Positions 14,101 through 15,794 of a stretch of DNA of 15,794 nt are shown here, one piece after another. Origin of the DNA: UBA9554 sp038205135. GTDB lineage: Bacteria > Pseudomonadota > Alphaproteobacteria > Rhodobacterales > Rhodobacteraceae. The notes under the pieces are model-generated. The model searched no databases. It was not told where the DNA came from and saw only the letters and a list, made by a program, of their open reading frames with translations. The DNA is taken from the NCBI GenBank assembly GCA_038205135.1, contig JBBRCF010000081.1:1-15794 (forward strand), in the 5' to 3' direction. The position numbers and the translations under genes were made by a program. Position 1 is the stretch's first letter. Each line of letters begins with the position of its first letter.

Positions 14101-15794
14101 ACGCGGGTTTGATCCCGATCACCGGCGCGGTCGGGGCCAGCACGCGGGTGATGCGGCGTTCGACCGGGCGGGCGGATCCTTCGGCGACGCGCAGGATGAA
14201 CTCGGCCTCCAGCGGGCGATCCACCGCGCCGGGGTCGGGATAGGGTACCGACAGGGTCGCGCGGCCCGCATCATCGGTGACGCCCGCCGCGATGCTGTCC
14301 GAGACCGGCGAGAACCGTTCGTCCTGCAACCCGAACTGCCAGCCATCCCAGCCAGGCAGCGCGCGCGCCGCGCGCATCACCACGTCGCCCTCGTATTTCA
14401 GGCCTGCACCGGGCGCGCCGAACAAGTAACGCGCCTCGATGGTCAGCCCGGCGGGCGATGTGCGGGGCAGCACGCCGTTGGGCAGGTCCAGCGTGACATC
14501 AATGCGTTCCGGCAGGAAATCCTCGACAAGAAAGGTCCTGGCGGCCAGCGCAGGCGCGCCCGGGTCGGCCTGCACTTCCAGCCGCCACGTGCCGCGCGGG
14601 GCGGTTGCACCGATGGGCTGCGCCAGCACATAGCCGCCTGCGATATCGGTTAGCACCTGACGGGCATATTCCACCCCGTCGGGGCGTTTCACGATCGCGG
14701 TCAGCGGCAGGCCGGTGATGGCCTGCGCACGGCTGTCGCGGGTCAACAGCGTGGCGTGCACGGTTTCGCCCACGCGGTAGGCACCACGATCGGTGGCCAT
14801 GAACACGTCAATCGCGGGCGCAGGTTCGGCGCCCTCGACGCCGCGATCCGACAGATCAAACGCCGGTTCGGTCAGCGACAGAAAGGCGGCATCAGCCGTG
14901 CCATCCTCGGCCATCACCAGCGCGGGTGCCGCCGCCCCGGTGCCGCGCGTGATGCCGGGCGGGAACAGTACATGACCGTCGGCATCGGTCACCGCCGTGG
15001 CCAGCACCGCATTGGCGCGGTTCAGCAGCGTCACGGTGACGCCCGCACGCGATCCGGCGTCCGACAGCGTGCGGATGAACACATGCACGCCGTCGGTGCC
15101 CGACAGCGTGGACAGCCCCAGATCGGACAGCACGAACCATTGCGACGCCGGGGCCCTGTCATAGGGGTCGGCCCCCGGCACGGCAGCCGTCAGCACGTAC
15201 AACCCCGGTCCGCGATCCTGCAGCGCGTCGGCCAGCGGCAGGCGGGTCAGGACGGCGCGGTTGATGTCCTGTGCCACCTCGGCGGTGCCGGCCCAGATCG
15301 GCGCGCCGATGTCGGATCGGAACCGGTCGGTTTCCCAAACGTCAATGTTGCGGCCGAACAACCCGTCGCGCATCGCCTGCACCACGTTGCGGTCGGATAC
15401 CGCGAACAGTTCCAGATCCAGCGCGGTCAGGTTCACCGTTTCCACCGGCAGCGCAGGATCAGACCCGCGCGGCAGCACATAGGCGCGGCCCGGAAACGCC
15501 ACCTGCGGGCTGCGATCCCGCACATAATGCGTCTGCATCACGTCGCGCAACGTCACTTCGCCCGACTCCGCCGGCAGACCGGCGCGGAACGTCACCTGAT
15601 AGCGTTTGCCATGGTCGATGCCAGCGATGCACAGCGAATTGCCTGAGGCCTCGACCGCCATCGTCAGGTCGGGCACCCGCACGAACGGTGCGTAATCGAC
15701 GCCCTTGGCCAGCGGTTCGGAAAAATCGGCGCAGATCCGGGGATCGGCCAGGTCGTTTTCAACCCGGCTGTCGACGATGCGAAAGCCGTAGGTG
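11174..15794 (-). CDS. Bacterial alpha-2-macroglobulin, thioester type (5' end off the right edge)
   Basis: A periplasmic or lipid-anchored broad-range protease trap. About 1539 residues are visible and the frame stays open to the window edge, so the GTG at 15682 is internal and the true start, with any signal peptide or lipobox, lies outside. The first visible residues read TYGFRIVDSRVENDLADPRI. Successive macroglobulin-like beta domains follow, including ATDRGAYRVGETVHATLLTR. The A2M-domain hallmark is VAYFTGPVTVGPDG...FNGTVRLMAVAWSP. The thioester motif CTEQ is intact in YPYGCTEQ (Cys codon 12506-12508), followed by the helical thioester domain (GGFGLWQADGGDLWLESYVSDF) and the C-terminal beta domains. 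Presence of the motif implies covalent capture of proteases, unlike thioester-less YfaS-type proteins. It ends directly at pbpC and is probably co-transcribed with it. Confidence 0.95.
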   Translation of the reverse strand, partial: TYGFRIVDSRVENDLADPRICADFSEPLAKGVDYAPFVRVPDLTMAVEASGNSLCIAGIDHGKRYQVTFRAGLPAESGEVTLRDVMQTHYVRDRSPQVAFPGRAYVLPRGSDPALPVETVNLTALDLELFAVSDRNVVQAMRDGLFGRNIDVWETDRFRSDIGAPIWAGTAEVAQDINRAVLTRLPLADALQDRGPGLYVLTAAVPGADPYDRAPASQWFVLSDLGLSTLSGTDGVHVFIRTLSDAGSRAGVTVTLLNRANAVLATAVTDADGHVLFPPGITRGTGAAAPALVMAEDGTADAAFLSLTEPAFDLSDRGVEGAEPAPAIDVFMATDRGAYRVGETVHATLLTRDSRAQAITGLPLTAIVKRPDGVEYARQVLTDIAGGYVLAQPIGATAPRGTWRLEVQADPGAPALAARTFLVEDFLPERIDVTLDLPNGVLPRTSPAGLTIEARYLFGAPGAGLKYEGDVVMRAARALPGWDGWQFGLQDERFSPVSDSIAAGVTDDAGRATLSVPYPDPGAVDRPLEAEFILRVAEGSARPVERRITRVLAPTAPVIGIKPAFDGVVPEGGSADLSLIALGSDLAPVAMPVRWTLNRVETRYQWYQAYGSWNWEPITRRTAVAQGAATLGNIPVTVSARVEWGNYELLAEGAGVSASTSFYAGWYAPADVSATPDTLELSLDQPAYKPGDTAVLRLVPRHAGTAMVQVMSNRLIAMQTVAVTEGENIIRLAVTDDWGSGAYVTATVIRGMDTAASRNPTRALGLAHATVDPGVRALQVAFDAPTESDPRGTLTASVTVDGVAAGEVAHVTVAAVDVGILNLTGYTSPDPSKHYFGQRRLGMDLRDIYGRLIDGMNGALGQVRSGGDAGAQQRLQSPPPTEDLVAYFTGPVTVGPDGRAAVAFDLPAFNGTVRLMAVAWSPTGVGQASADVLVRDPVVVTASLPRFLSPGDTSRILLEIVHATGPAGRMGLDVTANGVALDVASVPSGITLDPQGKVTLSVPVTAGDAGDHTVRVALTTPDGRQLVKDLTLPVRRLDAEVAETRRFTLAAGDTFTLDANVFSGLQSGSAVLTAGPLAQINAPALLAQLDRYPYGCTEQVTSQAMPLLSFAPLAETLGLGDAAQVRARVDQAIARILARQASNGGFGLWQADGGDLWLESYVSDFLSHARAAGHAVPDLAFTQAMDNQRNRVNSMGDFDTGGEDLAYALMVLAREGAASMGDLRYYADVKGDAFSTPLAAAQLGAALASYGDPVRADAMFGRAARMLASQMSDEVEQVWRTDYGSHLRDAAAVLALAVEAGSQVVNRDVLAGRIAGAGRAMSTQESAWSLMAARALVTDPGLAGVTFDGVARDLPLVRVTQAEAAHPVAVQNTRATPVDITLTTLGVPDVAPAANGYGYAITRRYFTPEGVELPDLAQVAQGTRMVVVLTMQPYEAGGARLMINDPLPAGFEVDNPALLRSGDVAEMAWLVTSDTQMSEFRSERFLAAVDQQGSDPVTLAYIVRAISPGTFHHAAATVEDMYRPQYRAWTDPGAVTITE

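Noticed and set aside
15682..15682. GTG at 15682 as the start of the macroglobulin gene.
   Set aside because: The frame continues open with coding-like residues to the window edge, and the protein would lack any signal sequence, so this is internal.

Overview
The window is GC-rich, tightly packed chromosomal DNA that reads as an alphaproteobacterium of the Rhodobacterales/Rhodobacteraceae type. That placement is an inference. It rests on the serC-serA-serB neighbourhood, the form of SerC, the CXEQ-type bacterial alpha-2-macroglobulin paired with penicillin-binding protein 1C, and the codon usage. Most genes are core metabolism or cell envelope. I see no tRNA, rRNA, insertion sequence, phage gene or CRISPR array.

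Left part (1-2309). On the minus strand, a 3-mercaptopyruvate sulfurtransferase gene (sseA-like) is followed after one base by an aromatic/aspartate-type aminotransferase that runs off the left edge. Upstream lies a small Gly-rich membrane-type protein. It is divergent from an unrecognised 122-residue protein on the plus strand, and the two may share a promoter region.

Middle part (2331-9115). The minus strand carries an acetyl-CoA acetyltransferase, a PPP-type metallophosphatase, serA and serC. The plus strand carries a sterol-desaturase-family membrane hydroxylase and serB. SerA, SerC and SerB together make up the whole phosphorylated route from 3-phosphoglycerate to serine. The serC leader (7155-7260) holds two hairpins, and one arm of the second can instead pair exactly with the serC Shine-Dalgarno sequence. 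This looks like a translational switch of the kind described as the alphaproteobacterial serC leader motif, and it is the most interesting regulatory signal here.

Right part (9116-15794). A large alpha-2-macroglobulin gene, truncated by the right edge, is followed by pbpC (penicillin-binding protein 1C) with stop and start nearly or actually overlapping. This is the classic pairing of a periplasmic protease trap with a peptidoglycan-repair synthase. pbpC converges on serB, and the 28 bp between their stop codons is almost entirely one palindrome.

Nothing in the coding content looks like a new multi-gene system. The points most worth a second look are the serC leader, the possible cysteine-to-persulfide pair at the left edge, the uncharacterised divergent pair at 1466-2309, and the unusual intergenic hairpins.
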